Shown here in pieces: positions 1-10,205 of a stretch of 64,000 bases of DNA. The stretch lies in the NCBI RefSeq assembly GCF_031157315.1, contig NZ_JAVIFU010000004.1:124001-188000 (forward strand), read 5' to 3'. Origin of the DNA: Paenibacillus sp. LHD-38 (GTDB taxonomy: Bacteria > Bacillota > Bacilli > Paenibacillales > Paenibacillaceae). Positions within the stretch are counted from its first letter, which is position 1. Every line of letters starts with the position of its first letter. Below the pieces are notes generated by a model that worked only from the letters and a program-made list of their open reading frames with translations, searched no databases and was not told where the DNA came from. The position numbers were made by a program, and so were the translations under genes.

Positions 1-35
1 TATTTCACTCGGAATTCGGCTTTGTTTTATTCAAA

Positions 36-78
36 AAAACGAACCTTTATAAAACATTGTCTTTTAATGTTCGTATTT
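36..78 (+). promoter_or_regulatory. PurR operator (inverted PurBox pair)
   Basis: An ACGAAC core at 39-44 is flanked by A/T. Its inverse, GTTCGT, lies at 69-74, also A/T-flanked. PurBoxes of Bacillus purine repressor PurR have a CGAA core in inverted pairs about two helical turns apart. Here the pair sits just upstream of the -35 box, about 40-80 bases before the predicted transcription start, as in the B. subtilis pur operon. The sequence and layout are seen directly; PurR binding and PRPP-relieved repression are inferred. Confidence 0.8.
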
Positions 79-80
79 CA

Positions 81-109
81 TTGACAGTGGTTTGGGGATT
101 AGATAAACT
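81..109 (+). promoter_or_regulatory. Sigma-A promoter of the pur operon
   Basis: A perfect -35 TTGACA (81-86) is followed by a 17-base spacer and a -10 TAAACT (104-109). Transcription would start near 116 and give a leader of about 540 nt before purE. The position directly after the PurBox pair and upstream of the riboswitch supports it as the main operon promoter. Confidence 0.8.
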
Positions 110-251
110 AGAATAGGTTTGAGGCGGAGCGCTCTGACAGTGCGAAACATGTTGTAGTTTGTCGAAGCCGAAGACTCAGAAGTATGACTTTAAAGTTAAA
201 ACTGGAATACAAGGATGAATCATCATAACTTCTTCCTATTTCATTTACATT

Positions 252-326
252 CATCTCGTATATATTTGGGATAAGGCCTGAATGTTTCTACCCGGAAACC
301 TTAATTTTCGGACTACGAGCAAGATG
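252..326 (+). ncRNA. Purine riboswitch, guanine/hypoxanthine class
   Basis: All parts of a purine riboswitch aptamer can be drawn. P1 pairs CATCTCGTA (252-260) with TACGAG..AGATG (314-326). P2 pairs TTTGGG (265-270) with CCTGAA (277-282) around an ATAAGG loop. J2/3 is GTTTCTACC, and P3 is CCGGAAA pairing with TTTTCGG. J3/1 reads ACTACG; the C at the specificity position marks the guanine/hypoxanthine class (adenine aptamers have T there). It lies in the leader of purE, where B. subtilis also has a guanine riboswitch. Confidence 0.88.
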
Positions 327-398
327 AGACGACATGCGATACCGAGCGATCGCCATAAAGCAAGTTCGCAGCATACAGATGCCCTTTTGATTAGATAG

Positions 399-424
399 AG
401 GTTGCCTCTCTCACGAGGCAGCCT
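399..424 (+). promoter_or_regulatory. Leader hairpin, possible riboswitch expression platform
   Basis: AGGTTGCCTC (399-408) and GAGGCAGCCT (415-424) form a 10-bp stem with a 6-base loop. No clean U-run follows, so it is not a textbook terminator. A second, weaker hairpin followed by T-rich sequence lies near 535-590. Which of these couples purine binding to termination cannot be decided by reading alone. Confidence 0.4.
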
Positions 425-653
425 ACTCTTGTCTTTAAGGCCATGCGGCGCAGCTTGATTCGTCATCATTAAAGTGAAGCATGATCTATCGATAGCGGGT
501 TCGCATGAATACCGGTCGTATCGTCTGCTTCCGCTCCGGTCCTGCGGCATTCCCATTCCTATGGTTGCTGACGGGCTTTTTCTGGTTTTTACCGCTTCGA
601 GTTCATGAAGCTTTATGATTTATAAACTTATAAATGAAAGTGGGTTTGATCGC

Positions 654-1139
654 ATGTCTGCGAAGGTGGGCGTCATCATGGGCAGCAAATCGGATTGGGA
701 CACAATGAAATTAGCCTGCGATGTTCTGGAGGAATTGCAAATTCCTTATGAGAAAAAGGTCGTTTCGGCGCATCGGACACCGGATTTGATGTTTGAATAC
801 GCGGAAACTGCGGTAGAGCGCGGGCTTAAGGTAATTATCGCCGGAGCCGGCGGAGCCGCACATTTGCCCGGCATGGTCGCTGCAAAGACGATTTTGCCGG
901 TTATTGGCGTTCCCGTTAAATCATCAAATCTGAGTGGATTGGATTCTTTACTTTCCATCGTTCAAATGCCGGGCGGTATTCCCGTGGCTACGGTTGCGAT
1001 CGGCAACGCGGGCGGCACGAATGCGGGATTGCTGGCGGCACAAATGCTGGGAGCATTCGACCCTGAGGTGCAAGCGCGCGTGGAAGCGCGCCGCGAGCGC
1101 GTGAAGCAGGAAGTGCTGGAAAGCAGTGAAACGCTATGA
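654..1139 (+). CDS. purE: N5-carboxyaminoimidazole ribonucleotide mutase PurE
   Basis: Class I PurE. It converts N5-CAIR to CAIR in de novo purine synthesis, in the cytosol, acting after PurK. The 161-residue protein starts [18 protein letters not shown]; the GSKSDW nucleotide-binding motif, SAHRTP and the [11 protein letters not shown] segment are all family hallmarks, and the length is typical. The frame is open from an ATG at 615. The ATG at 654 is chosen because homology begins there and a GAAAGTGGG purine-rich site precedes it. First gene of the pur operon; it overlaps purK by 4 bases (ATGA). Confidence 0.95.
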   Translation: MSAKVGVIMGSKSDWDTMKLACDVLEELQIPYEKKVVSAHRTPDLMFEYAETAVERGLKVIIAGAGGAAHLPGMVAAKTILPVIGVPVKSSNLSGLDSLLSIVQMPGGIPVATVAIGNAGGTNAGLLAAQMLGAFDPEVQARVEARRERVKQEVLESSETL

Positions 1140-2311
1140 GTCATGAAACGGACAAGCAGCCTCTAAAGACGCTGCTGCCCGGCAGCACGATCGGAATCTT
1201 AGGTGGAGGCCAGCTTGGACGAATGCTGGCCAATACGGGCAGCGCGATGGGCTATCGGTTCATTGCGCTTGATCCGATCCTAGACTGTCCAACCGGACAG
1301 GTCGCCGAGCAAATCGTGGCCGCTTATGATGACCGCGAGGCGGCAAGGGAGCTTGCGAAGCGTTCGGATGTCATTACTTATGAATTCGAGAACGTTGACG
1401 CAGACGTCGCGGCGATGCTCATGGAAGAGTCGTACGTGCCGCAAGGCAGCGAGCTGCTCTACACGACGCAGCATCGGCTTCGCGAGAAGCGTGCAATAGA
1501 AGCGGCCGGCGTACGCGTCGCGCCCTACCGCGAGATTCGCAGCGTGGACGAGCTTCGCGAGGCGGTAGCTGCCTTCGGCATGCCGTGCGTGCTGAAGACG
1601 GCGATGGGCGGCTATGACGGCAAAGGGCAGTGGGTCATTCGCAGCGCAGATGAGATCGAAGAAGCATATGAGACACTCGCGCGCGCGAAGGTCCAGCTGG
1701 TGCTGGAGCAGTTCATTCGTTTTGATAAGGAAATTTCGGTTATAGCGGCGAGAAGTCCGCAGGGTGAAATTAAAACGTTCCCTGCAGCGGAGAATATACA
1801 CGTCGATAATATATTGCATTTGTCCATTGTTCCCGCAAGAATCAGCGAGGAGCTGCAGCGCGAGGCTGAGCGCCTTGCAACGCGGATTGCCGAAGGACTT
1901 GGCGCAGTCGGGCTTATCGCAGTAGAGCTGTTTGTCACGGCGGACGGCGAGCTGTTCGTAAACGAGCTTGCGCCTCGCCCGCATAACAGCGGCCATTACA
2001 CGATGGAGGCTTGCCGAACGTCGCAGTTCGAGCAGCATGTGCGGGCGGTATGCAATTTGCCGCTTGGCGACACGACGCTTATGAGTCCAGTCGTGATGGT
2101 CAACGTGCTCGGTGAGCATGTCGAGCCGCTGCTTGCGCTGACGGCACACCGGGATGAGTCGGCTGAACGGTTGAAGGTAGCGCCGAAGGTGCATTTGTAC
2201 GGGAAAAAGGACGCTGTTGCCAAGCGGAAGATGGGTCATGTCAACGTGCTGGCTGAGAACACGGAAGCCGCACTGAGCTGGATTGAAGAAACAACAATTT
2301 GGAAGGTGTGA
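1136..2311 (+). CDS. purK: N5-carboxyaminoimidazole ribonucleotide synthase PurK
   Basis: ATP-grasp enzyme that carboxylates AIR with bicarbonate and ATP to give N5-CAIR, the substrate of PurE. The 391-residue protein has the N-terminal [12 protein letters not shown] dinucleotide-like fold, the ATP-grasp core with [12 protein letters not shown], and the late [19 protein letters not shown] motif that marks PurK. Its start overlaps the purE stop (ATGA), implying translational coupling, and its end carries the purB ribosome binding site. Typical length, no anomalies. Confidence 0.96.
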   Translation: MSHETDKQPLKTLLPGSTIGILGGGQLGRMLANTGSAMGYRFIALDPILDCPTGQVAEQIVAAYDDREAARELAKRSDVITYEFENVDADVAAMLMEESYVPQGSELLYTTQHRLREKRAIEAAGVRVAPYREIRSVDELREAVAAFGMPCVLKTAMGGYDGKGQWVIRSADEIEEAYETLARAKVQLVLEQFIRFDKEISVIAARSPQGEIKTFPAAENIHVDNILHLSIVPARISEELQREAERLATRIAEGLGAVGLIAVELFVTADGELFVNELAPRPHNSGHYTMEACRTSQFEQHVRAVCNLPLGDTTLMSPVVMVNVLGEHVEPLLALTAHRDESAERLKVAPKVHLYGKKDAVAKRKMGHVNVLAENTEAALSWIEETTIWKV

Positions 2312-2318
2312 AGGATTA

Positions 2319-3614
2319 ATGTTAGAGCGTTACAGCAGACCGGAAATGAGAGCAATTTGGACAGAGGAAAATAAATTCAGAGCATGGCTGGAGGTTGAGC
2401 TTTGCGCATGCGAGGCTTGGTCCGAGCTGGGCGTTATTCCTAAGGAAGATGTAGTCGCGCTTCGCGCTTCCGCTGATTTCGACATTGACCGCATTTATGA
2501 GATCGAGCTGGACACTCGCCATGACGTTATCGCGTTTACGCGTGCGGTATCTGAGAAAGCGGGTCCTGAAGGCAAATGGGTGCATTACGGTCTGACTTCC
2601 ACAGATGTCGTTGATACAGCGATCGGCTACCTGCTTCTTCAAGCGAATGAAATTCTCGTCAAAGACATCGAGCGCTTCATTGAGATCCTAAAGGATAAAG
2701 CACTTCAATATAAAGATACGCCGATGATGGGACGTACTCACGGGGTTCACGCACAGCCAACGACATTCGGTCTGAAAATGGCGCTTTGGTACGAGGAAAT
2801 GAAGCGTAACCTGGAGCGTTTCCACCATGCGGCAAACAACGTGCAATTCGGAAAAATGTCCGGCGCTGTAGGCACATTCGCAGACATCGATCCTTTCGTT
2901 GAAGAATTCGTGTGCAAGAAGCTCGGCATTACGGCAGCTCCAATCTCGACGCAAACATTGCAGCGTGACCGCCACGCTGAATATATGGCGACACTTGCTC
3001 TCGTCGCTTCGTCGCTCGATAAATTTGCAACCGAAATCCGCGCTTTGCAGAAGAGCGAATTCCGTGAAGTCGAAGAGCCGTTCGCAAAAGGTCAAAAAGG
3101 TTCCTCTGCAATGCCGCATAAGCGCAACCCGATCGGCTGCGAGAACATTTCCGGCTTGTCCCGCGTCATTCGCGGACATATGGTTACCGCTTATGAGAAC
3201 ATCGCGCTTTGGCATGAACGCGATATCAGCCACTCTTCGGTTGAACGGATTATTTTGCCGGATGCAACGATGCTGCTTAACTACATGTTGAACCGTTTGG
3301 GCAATATCATCAACAATCTGACCGTGTTCCCGGAAAACATGAAACGCAACATGCAAGCGACATACGGCGTGCCGTTCTCGGGCCGCGTATTGACGAAGCT
3401 GATCGACAAAGGCTTCAGCCGCGAGAAAGCGTACGATACCGTTCAACCGCGCGCGATGCAAGCGTGGGAGACACAGCGTCAATTCCGCGACATCATCGGC
3501 GATACGGAAGAAATTACAAGCGTGCTTTCCACGGAAGAAATTGACGATTGCTTCAACCCGGCTTGGCATTTGAAGCATGTGGATACGATTTTCACTCGTT
3601 TGGGATTGATTTAA
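2319..3614 (+). CDS. purB: Adenylosuccinate lyase PurB
   Basis: Acts twice in purine synthesis: it splits SAICAR to AICAR plus fumarate, and adenylosuccinate to AMP plus fumarate. The 431-residue protein begins [14 protein letters not shown], as B. subtilis PurB does. It carries [19 protein letters not shown] with the catalytic His, and the fumarase/aspartase superfamily signature [11 protein letters not shown] (flexible loop with the catalytic Ser). The open frame begins at 2283, but the ATG at 2319 fits the family start and the GGAAGGTGTGAAGG site in the purK tail. Confidence 0.97.
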   Translation: MLERYSRPEMRAIWTEENKFRAWLEVELCACEAWSELGVIPKEDVVALRASADFDIDRIYEIELDTRHDVIAFTRAVSEKAGPEGKWVHYGLTSTDVVDTAIGYLLLQANEILVKDIERFIEILKDKALQYKDTPMMGRTHGVHAQPTTFGLKMALWYEEMKRNLERFHHAANNVQFGKMSGAVGTFADIDPFVEEFVCKKLGITAAPISTQTLQRDRHAEYMATLALVASSLDKFATEIRALQKSEFREVEEPFAKGQKGSSAMPHKRNPIGCENISGLSRVIRGHMVTAYENIALWHERDISHSSVERIILPDATMLLNYMLNRLGNIINNLTVFPENMKRNMQATYGVPFSGRVLTKLIDKGFSREKAYDTVQPRAMQAWETQRQFRDIIGDTEEITSVLSTEEIDDCFNPAWHLKHVDTIFTRLGLI

Positions 3615-3629
3615 GGGGAGGCTGGCCTG

Positions 3630-4526
3630 ATGACTGCAACATCGCAAGCTTTATCGACGGCTGTCGATTATATAAAAGCTCCGCTCATTTACAAAGGTAA
3701 GGTACGCGAGCTTTACGATCTGGGCGAGCATTTCCTGATCGTCGTAACGGATCGGATCTCGGCATTCGACTATGTGCTTGACCCTGCTGTTCCGGACAAA
3801 GGCAATGTGCTGAACCGCCTATCGGCTTACTGGTTCGAGCAAACGGCCGATATTCAAGTGAATCATGTCGTCCACACCGATGTGGAGAAGCTTGGCGCTC
3901 TCGTAACGGAGCCCGAGCTGCTGAAAAACCGCATCATGGTAACCCGTAAAGCGGAGCGCATCGATATCGAGTGCGTGGTTCGAGGCTATATTACGGGCGG
4001 CGGCTGGAGACAATACCAGCAAACATCAGCAATTAACGGGATTGAGCTTCCGGCTGGCCTTCGCAAAAACGAACGTTTTCCAGCGCCGATCTTCACGCCG
4101 GCAGCGAAAAACGACGTTGGTCACGACGAGGACATCCCATTTGAGAAAATGGCAGAAATGGTCGGCGCCGAGCTTGCCGAAGAGCTGCGCGACCGCAGCA
4201 TCAAGCTTTATGAGTTCGCTCACGGCTATTGCGCCGAGCATGGCATTATTCTTGCCGACTGCAAATTCGAGTTCGGACTTATCGACGGCAAAGTCGTTTT
4301 GATCGATGAAATCTTCACGCCGGATTCCTCGCGTTTCTGGGCTGAAGGCAACTATGCGCTGGATATCGAAATCGATAGCATGGACAAAGAACCGGTGCGC
4401 ACGTATCTGCTTGGTTCCGATTGGGACCGCGACAGCAAGCCAGCACCATTGCCTGAATCCGTAGTAGCTGAAACAACGGCTCGCTACCGCGATATTTACC
4501 GCCGTCTGACTGGCGTCGAACTTTAG
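3630..4526 (+). CDS. purC: SAICAR synthetase PurC (long form)
   Basis: Phosphoribosylaminoimidazole-succinocarboxamide synthase, which joins CAIR and aspartate using ATP. The 298-residue protein has YKGKVRELYDLG, VTDRISAFDYVL, the ECVVRGYITGGGW segment and DEIFTPDSSRFW. At about 298 residues it belongs to the longer, yeast Ade1-like subgroup, not the roughly 240-residue form of B. subtilis. An AAGGGGAGG site lies 8 bases before the ATG. It is followed by an unusual 981-base gap before purS. Confidence 0.95.
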   Translation: MTATSQALSTAVDYIKAPLIYKGKVRELYDLGEHFLIVVTDRISAFDYVLDPAVPDKGNVLNRLSAYWFEQTADIQVNHVVHTDVEKLGALVTEPELLKNRIMVTRKAERIDIECVVRGYITGGGWRQYQQTSAINGIELPAGLRKNERFPAPIFTPAAKNDVGHDEDIPFEKMAEMVGAELAEELRDRSIKLYEFAHGYCAEHGIILADCKFEFGLIDGKVVLIDEIFTPDSSRFWAEGNYALDIEIDSMDKEPVRTYLLGSDWDRDSKPAPLPESVVAETTARYRDIYRRLTGVEL

Positions 4527-4610
4527 AAAACGTAACTGTCCGCAAATTTCTGCTTCATATGCATCGGGAATAGCGGTAAAATTAGACGATATTTCGATTC
4601 AGGGCAGGGA

Positions 4611-4920
4611 TGCTGAGCGAAATAAAGGTATTTGCGGGCGTTAATCGGCACCAAATCGAACTAGGACATCGAAATGAAGCCATTATCGCCCATAAGTACT
4701 GCTATTCGCAGCTAACTGGCTTTTATAGTTGGTTAAATTAGCAGGAAAAACTCCCGTTAATTCAATCGCAGCTTGTAAGTTGAGCGAATTAACGGTAAAA
4801 ACTGGCGTTAAATGTAACCTAATCGAGCTAGGACGCCGAAACTGTTGCTATTAACGCCTAAAATTCCCGCTAATCGCAACAAACTGGCAATTGTATTTGA
4901 ATTAACGGGAGTAAATCCCG
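4611..4920. repeat. Degenerate 167-bp tandem duplication after purC
   Basis: Two diverged copies lie in tandem. Matching landmarks are GCTGAGCGAA / GTTGAGCGAA, the GGCGTTAA stretch, and ACCAAATCGAACTAGGAC (from 4650) against ACCTAATCGAGCTAGGAC (from 4817), an offset of 167 bases. The second copy ends in a hairpin-prone AACGGGAG...CCCGTTA segment. No coding potential is evident. With the next repeat it fills the 4527-5507 gap inside the operon. Confidence 0.7.
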
Positions 4921-5052
4921 TTATATTAAAAAATCCGCCAAAGCAGGCGGGAGAAATGACAAAAACAACGCCGAGCGCAAGCATTGACGCTGACATAGGG
5001 ACGCCAAAGCGTATGCCGTCAAGGCAGGCAGTCAGCGAGAGCGCTGCTGCAC

Positions 5053-5450
5053 CCCATTGCTTCACCGACCATCCTCTCAGGGTTTGATGGTAATGAGCTC
5101 ACGCGAAGCGTGGGGAGTTGTTGTCGTATAGCGACAGCGATCGCTTCTTGAAGACCGGGAAATTACCGCTTAGCGGTGTAATCAGATTTCCCGGCTTCGA
5201 AAGCGACGTAGACAATAACCCCCCACGCCCGCGCCGAGCATCGTCCATCAACTCTGCAAGAAACCCATTGCTTCACCGACTCACTCGAAACGGTATTATC
5301 TCAAAGTGTGAGAGCTCGGAGAGCGGGAAGTTGTTGCTGGAGAGTGACAGCGATCGCTTCTTGAAGCCGGGATGTTACCGCATAGCGTGTAATCAAAGTT
5401 TCCTGGCTTCGAAAGCGGCGTAAGCAATAACTCCCGCGCCCGAGCGGCAA
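5053..5450. repeat. Two tandem ~212-bp units, each a long imperfect palindrome
   Basis: CCCATTGCTTCACCGAC occurs at 5053 and 5264, and GACAGCGATCGCTTCTTGAAG at 5133 and 5346, so the units are offset by 211-213 bases. Each unit folds on itself. In unit 1 the ends CGTGGGGAGTTGTTGTCG (from about 5109) pair with the CGACGTAGACAATAAC segment ending near 5227. Inner arms include CCGGGAAAT with ATTTCCCGG and ACCGCT with AGCGGT. It resembles a dispersed palindromic element or a structured RNA rather than a gene. The ORF at 5118-5423 is judged spurious. Confidence 0.7.
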
Positions 5451-5507
5451 TCACATTTTGAATAATAAAGCTGTTGCGAGAAAAACCCACATTTTCAGGA
5501 GGCTATT

Positions 5508-5750
5508 ATGAAGGCAACCGTCTACGTCACCATCAAGCAAAACGTTTTGGATCCACAAGGAACCGCTGTACAAGGCGCGCTTCACACTCTGGGCTTCGCC
5601 GAAGTCGAAAAAGTACGCATCGGCAAATATTTGGAGCTTGAACTCGATACGACTGACCGCGCCGAAGCGGAAGTACGCATCAAAGCAATGTGCGAAAAAC
5701 TGTTCGCGAACACGGTTGTAGAAGATTTCCGTTTTGAACTGGAGGGTTAA
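5508..5750 (+). CDS. purS: FGAM synthase subunit PurS
   Basis: Small 80-residue subunit that bridges PurQ and PurL in the three-part phosphoribosylformylglycinamidine synthase of Gram-positive bacteria. It begins [18 protein letters not shown], the standard PurS opening, with the GKYLELELD strand later. A CAGGAGG site precedes the ATG. It restarts the operon after the repeat-filled gap; no convincing separate promoter was identified just upstream. Confidence 0.95.
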   Translation: MKATVYVTIKQNVLDPQGTAVQGALHTLGFAEVEKVRIGKYLELELDTTDRAEAEVRIKAMCEKLFANTVVEDFRFELEG

Positions 5751-5754
5751 GACG

Positions 5755-6450
5755 ATGAAGTTTGCGGTACTCGTATTTCCTGGCTCCAACTGTGATATCG
5801 ACTGCTTCAAAGCCGTCGAAGACACCATCGGCCAGTCGGTTGACTACGTATGGCATACAGCTACGGACTTGTCCGCTTATGACGCAATTCTAGTGCCGGG
5901 CGGTTTCTCTTACGGCGACTACCTGCGCTGCGGCGCCATCGCACAATTCGCGGCTGTTATGGGCGAAGTGCAAAAAGCGGCTGAAGCCGGCAAGTTTATC
6001 CTGGGCATTTGCAACGGGTTCCAGATTTTGACGGAAGCCGGCCTTCTGCCAGGCGCATTGATCCGCAACAACGGACTGAAGTTCGTGTGCCAGCAAGAGC
6101 AGCTTGAAGTTGTGAACAGCGGCACAGCATTTACTAACCAATACTCGCAAGGTGAAATTATAACGATTCCAATCGCCCACGGTGAAGGCAACTACTATTG
6201 CGACGACGCAACGCTTGCCGAGCTCAAAGCAAACAATCAAATCGTATTCCGCTATGCAGGCGATACAAACCCGAACGGTTCGGTCGAGAACATTGCGGGT
6301 ATCAGCAACAAAGCAGGAAACGTAGTAGGAATGATGCCTCATCCAGAGCGCGCGATTGATCAATTGCTTGGCTCGGAAGACGGCAAACGGATGTTTACAT
6401 CGATTTTGAATGCATGGAGGGAACAACATGGCGCAGCAGTTAACAGCTAA
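5755..6450 (+). CDS. purQ: FGAM synthase glutaminase subunit PurQ
   Basis: Class I glutamine amidotransferase that supplies ammonia to PurL. The 231-residue protein has [13 protein letters not shown], the nucleophile loop [13 protein letters not shown] with the catalytic Cys, and GMMPHPERA with the catalytic His. The ATG at 5755, 4 bases after the purS stop and preceded by GGAGGG, is preferred to the upstream in-frame ATG at 5734. Its end overlaps the purL start by 23 bases. Confidence 0.96.
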   Translation: MKFAVLVFPGSNCDIDCFKAVEDTIGQSVDYVWHTATDLSAYDAILVPGGFSYGDYLRCGAIAQFAAVMGEVQKAAEAGKFILGICNGFQILTEAGLLPGALIRNNGLKFVCQQEQLEVVNSGTAFTNQYSQGEIITIPIAHGEGNYYCDDATLAELKANNQIVFRYAGDTNPNGSVENIAGISNKAGNVVGMMPHPERAIDQLLGSEDGKRMFTSILNAWREQHGAAVNS

Positions 6451-8674
6451 GGAACCGACAGCGGAGCAAATTGCCGAGCAAAAGATTTACAGCCAGTTTG
6501 GCGTATCCGATTATGAGTTTGAGCTGATTTGCGGTTTTCTTGGCCGTCAGCCTAACTATACGGAAATCGGCGTTTTCAGCGTCATGTGGTCAGAGCACTG
6601 CTCTTACAAAAACTCCAAGCCGATCCTGAAAAAATTCCCGATTACCGGACCTCGCGTTCTAATGGGACCAGGCGAAGGCGCGGGTATCGTCGATATCGGC
6701 GACAACCAAGCGGTAGTATTCAAAATCGAATCGCATAACCATCCATCGGCGGTTGAGCCTTTCCAAGGCGCTGCAACTGGCGTTGGCGGCATTATCCGCG
6801 ACATTTTCTCCATGGGAGCTCGTCCGATTGCCTTGCTGAACAGCCTGCGCTTCGGTCGCCTTGAGAATGAGCGCGTTAAATATTTGTTTGAGCATGTGGT
6901 TAGCGGTATTGCCGGCTACGGTAACTGTATCGGTATTCCGACAGTTGCTGGCGAGGTTATGTTCGATGAGAGCTACGAGGGCAATCCGCTCGTTAACGCG
7001 ATGTGCGTGGGTCTAATCGATCATGATAAAATTCAGCGCGGTGTCGCTAAAGGGGTAGGCAACCCGGTATTCTACGTGGGTCCTGCTACAGGCCGCGACG
7101 GTATTCACGGCGCAACTTTTGCTTCCGTAGAACTTTCCGAGGAATCCGAAGAAAAACGTACAGCGGTACAAGTCGGCGATCCGTTTATGGAGAAGCTGGT
7201 TATGGAAGCGACGCTTGAGCTGATCGATTCCGGTATCGTGCTTGGTATTCAAGATATGGGAGCAGCGGGCCTTACATGCTCCAGCGCGGAGATGGCTTCC
7301 AAAGCGGGTAACGGCCTTGAGCTTTACCTTGATGAGGTGCCGCAGCGCGAAACAGGCATGACGCCTTATGAGATGATGCTTTCCGAGTCGCAAGAGCGTA
7401 TGCTCTTCGTCGTAGAGCCGCAGCATGAAGCGCAGGCGAAAGAAATTTTTGACCGTTGGGGCATTATTTGCGCCAAAGTAGGTAAAGTAACAGATGACGG
7501 ACGTCTTCGTTTGTTCCACCAAGGCCAAGAGGTTGCCGATATGCCGGTTAAAGCGCTCGTTGACGAGTGCCCTGTATACGACAAACCATCGAAAGAGCCT
7601 GCTTACTACAGCGAAAATGCTGCAATAGACACAGCAGCTTACGAAGAAGTAACCGATTTGACCGGCGCGCTGGAGAAGGTTCTTGCTTCCCCTACCGTAG
7701 CGAGCAAAGAGTGGGTTTATAATCAATATGACTACATGGTTCGTACATCGACAGCTGTTCAACCGGGCTCCGATGCGGCAGTCGTAACGATTCGCGGCAC
7801 GCGCAAGGCGCTTGCGATGACAACGGACTGTAACGGACGTTACGTATATCTAGATCCGGAAGTGGGCGGACGCATTGCCGTTGCGGAAGCAGCGCGTAAC
7901 ATCGTTTGCTCGGGCGCAGAGCCGCTTGCCGTTACGGATAACCTTAACTTCGGTAACCCGGAGAAGCCAGAGGTGTTCTGGCAGCTTGAGAAATCCGCAG
8001 ACGGTATGTCTGAGGCTTGCGTCGTGCTTAATACGCCGGTAATCGGCGGTAATGTAAGCTTGTACAACGAGAACGCGAAGGGCGCTATTTACCCGACGCC
8101 GGTAATCGGCATGGTTGGTCTCGTACATGACATCGACCACATCACGACACAAGGCTTCAAAGCAGAAGGCGACGTAATCATTCTTGTCGGCGAAACGAAA
8201 GCGGAACTGGGCGGAAGCGAGCTGCAGTACGTAATGCAAGGCGCTGCTGCCGGCCGTCCTCCTGAAATTGACCTTGCAACGGAGAAGAAGGTTCTTGATG
8301 CCGTGCTTGGCGCTATTCAAAAAGGTCTTGTAGCCTCGGCGCATGACTTGTCCGAAGGCGGTATTGCGGTTGCTGTTGCGGAATCCTGCATAAGCGGTCG
8401 CCTTGGCGCTGAAGTTGCCTTGACATCGGAGCTGCGCGCTGACCATCTCTTGTTCAGCGAATCGCAATCCCGTATCCTGCTTTCGGCTAAACCGGAGCAA
8501 GCTGCGGCATTGCAAGCATTGCTTTCCGAACAAGGCGTTGTACATGCACAAATCGGTACTGTTAAAGGCAGCGGCCTGACCATAAGCGTAAACGGAAAAG
8601 CCGGCATTCAGGCGCCGGTAAAACAACTGGAGAAGGTCTGGAAGGATGCGATTCCATGTCTGATGAAAAAATAA
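6428..8674 (+). CDS. purL: FGAM synthase large subunit PurL
   Basis: Converts FGAR, ATP and PurQ-derived ammonia to FGAM. At 748 residues it is the short PurL that needs PurS and PurQ, unlike the roughly 1300-residue E. coli form. Visible hallmarks are [12 protein letters not shown], the ATP-binding [10 protein letters not shown] and [20 protein letters not shown], and the second-half [10 protein letters not shown] and GGNVSLYNE. The ATG at 6428, with GGAGGG 6 bases upstream, is chosen over the ATG at 6410, which lies inside purQ. It overlaps purF by 19 bases. Confidence 0.96.
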   Translation: MAQQLTAKEPTAEQIAEQKIYSQFGVSDYEFELICGFLGRQPNYTEIGVFSVMWSEHCSYKNSKPILKKFPITGPRVLMGPGEGAGIVDIGDNQAVVFKIESHNHPSAVEPFQGAATGVGGIIRDIFSMGARPIALLNSLRFGRLENERVKYLFEHVVSGIAGYGNCIGIPTVAGEVMFDESYEGNPLVNAMCVGLIDHDKIQRGVAKGVGNPVFYVGPATGRDGIHGATFASVELSEESEEKRTAVQVGDPFMEKLVMEATLELIDSGIVLGIQDMGAAGLTCSSAEMASKAGNGLELYLDEVPQRETGMTPYEMMLSESQERMLFVVEPQHEAQAKEIFDRWGIICAKVGKVTDDGRLRLFHQGQEVADMPVKALVDECPVYDKPSKEPAYYSENAAIDTAAYEEVTDLTGALEKVLASPTVASKEWVYNQYDYMVRTSTAVQPGSDAAVVTIRGTRKALAMTTDCNGRYVYLDPEVGGRIAVAEAARNIVCSGAEPLAVTDNLNFGNPEKPEVFWQLEKSADGMSEACVVLNTPVIGGNVSLYNENAKGAIYPTPVIGMVGLVHDIDHITTQGFKAEGDVIILVGETKAELGGSELQYVMQGAAAGRPPEIDLATEKKVLDAVLGAIQKGLVASAHDLSEGGIAVAVAESCISGRLGAEVALTSELRADHLLFSESQSRILLSAKPEQAAALQALLSEQGVVHAQIGTVKGSGLTISVNGKAGIQAPVKQLEKVWKDAIPCLMKK

Positions 8675-10140
8675 GACAGGAGCCCTTGTTATGGACGGGA
8701 GACCACTATAACGAAGGCATTGGCCGTGACGATATTTTTGACAAATTGCGTGAGGAATGCGGCGTTTTCGGGGTATTTAATCTCCCCGAAGCGTCCAACC
8801 TATCCTATTATGGACTTCATGCGCTTCAGCATCGCGGCGAGGAAAGCGCGGGAATTTGTACGGTAGATACGAATAACGGCAACAAATTCGCTTACCACCG
8901 CGGCATGGGTCTAGTAAAAGAAGTATTCGATAAAGAAAAGCTCGATATACTGGCCGGCGACCGTTCGATAGGCCATGTTCGTTATTCGACAGCGGGAGAG
9001 AGCAAGCTTGCCAATGCGCAGCCGCTTATTTTCCGTTATCGGGACGGCGACCTTGCGGTTGCTACGAACGGCAATATCGTGAACGCGCCTGAGATCCGCC
9101 ATGAGCTGGAGATGTCAGGCTCGATCTTCCAAACGTCCAGCGATACGGAAGTTATCGCCCATCTGATCGCTCGCTCGTCGAAGGATTTTGAAACGGCAGC
9201 GAAAGAGGCTTTGCAGCGCATTGTCGGCGGCTTTGCATTCTTGATCATGACCAATGACAAGCTGCTGGTTGCTTCTGATCCGCATGGCCTGCGTCCGCTC
9301 GTTATGGGCCGCATCGGCGATGGATACGTATTCTCTTCGGAGTCATGCGCATTCGAGACGATCGGTGCGGTTTATGAGCGCGATGTTCAGCCAGGTGAGC
9401 TGCTTATTTTGGATGCTAACGGCATGCGCGAGGATCGTTACGCCAAAGTTGACCGCCGTGCAACCTGTGCGATGGAATACATTTATTTTGCCCGCCCTGA
9501 CAGTGATATTAACGGGATTAACATTCACTCGGCGCGCAAACGGATGGGCCGCCAGCTTGCAACGGAATCGTTCGTGGACGCAGATATCGTAACGGGTGTT
9601 CCCGATTCGAGTATCTCGGCTGCGATCGGTTATGCAGAGCAAACGGGCATCCCTTACGAGCTTGGACTTATTAAAAACAAATATACCGGCCGGACGTTCA
9701 TCCAGCCTTCCCAAGAGCTTCGCGAGAAGGGTGTCAAAATGAAACTGTCCGCTGTCCGTAAAGTGGTTGAAGGCAAACGCGTCGTCATGATTGACGATTC
9801 CATCGTGCGCGGCACAACGTCACTTCGGATCGTTAACCTGCTTCGCGAAGCAGGAGCGACGGAGGTGCATGTGCGGATTACATCGCCGCCTTTCAAAAAC
9901 CCTTGCTATTACGGCATCGACACGCCGGACCGCAAGGAGCTTATCGCTTCTTACCGTACGGTAGAAGAAATACGGAAACAGATCAATGCGGATTCTTTAT
10001 CCTTTTTAAGCGACGAGGGCTTTGTAGAATCGGTTGGCGGCAATGACGGAGCGTATAATCGCGGCATGTGTCTCGCTTGCTTCGATAACGATTACCCAAC
10101 GCCGGTTAACGAAGAATCGGACAAAAGCTGCAGCTGTTAA
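8656..10140 (+). CDS. purF: Amidophosphoribosyltransferase PurF
   Basis: Commits PRPP to purine synthesis by forming phosphoribosylamine from glutamine. The 494-residue protein has an N-terminal Ntn-glutaminase domain; the catalytic Cys is expected at position 35 (REECGVFG) after propeptide removal. The C-terminal phosphoribosyltransferase has the PRPP loop [14 protein letters not shown]. Cysteines at [15 protein letters not shown] and RGMCLACF match the four [4Fe-4S] ligands of B. subtilis PurF, so an oxygen-sensitive cluster is expected. The propeptide is longer than the 11 residues of B. subtilis, unless a later start is used. Confidence 0.95.
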   Translation: MSDEKIRQEPLLWTGDHYNEGIGRDDIFDKLREECGVFGVFNLPEASNLSYYGLHALQHRGEESAGICTVDTNNGNKFAYHRGMGLVKEVFDKEKLDILAGDRSIGHVRYSTAGESKLANAQPLIFRYRDGDLAVATNGNIVNAPEIRHELEMSGSIFQTSSDTEVIAHLIARSSKDFETAAKEALQRIVGGFAFLIMTNDKLLVASDPHGLRPLVMGRIGDGYVFSSESCAFETIGAVYERDVQPGELLILDANGMREDRYAKVDRRATCAMEYIYFARPDSDINGINIHSARKRMGRQLATESFVDADIVTGVPDSSISAAIGYAEQTGIPYELGLIKNKYTGRTFIQPSQELREKGVKMKLSAVRKVVEGKRVVMIDDSIVRGTTSLRIVNLLREAGATEVHVRITSPPFKNPCYYGIDTPDRKELIASYRTVEEIRKQINADSLSFLSDEGFVESVGGNDGAYNRGMCLACFDNDYPTPVNEESDKSCSC

Positions 10141-10205
10141 TAGCGTAAATGATTAACCCCATGGAGTGATTGCTGCTCCTAAATTAGTTAAGGAGTTGAC
10201 CGAGA

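Noticed and set aside
251..556. 101-codon frame on the - strand in the pur leader
   Set aside because: It lies across the riboswitch and leader hairpins, has no ribosome binding site and no recognisable sequence.
5118..5423. 101-codon + strand frame between purC and purS
   Set aside because: It reads through the two palindromic repeat units; its internal similarity only reflects the DNA duplication.
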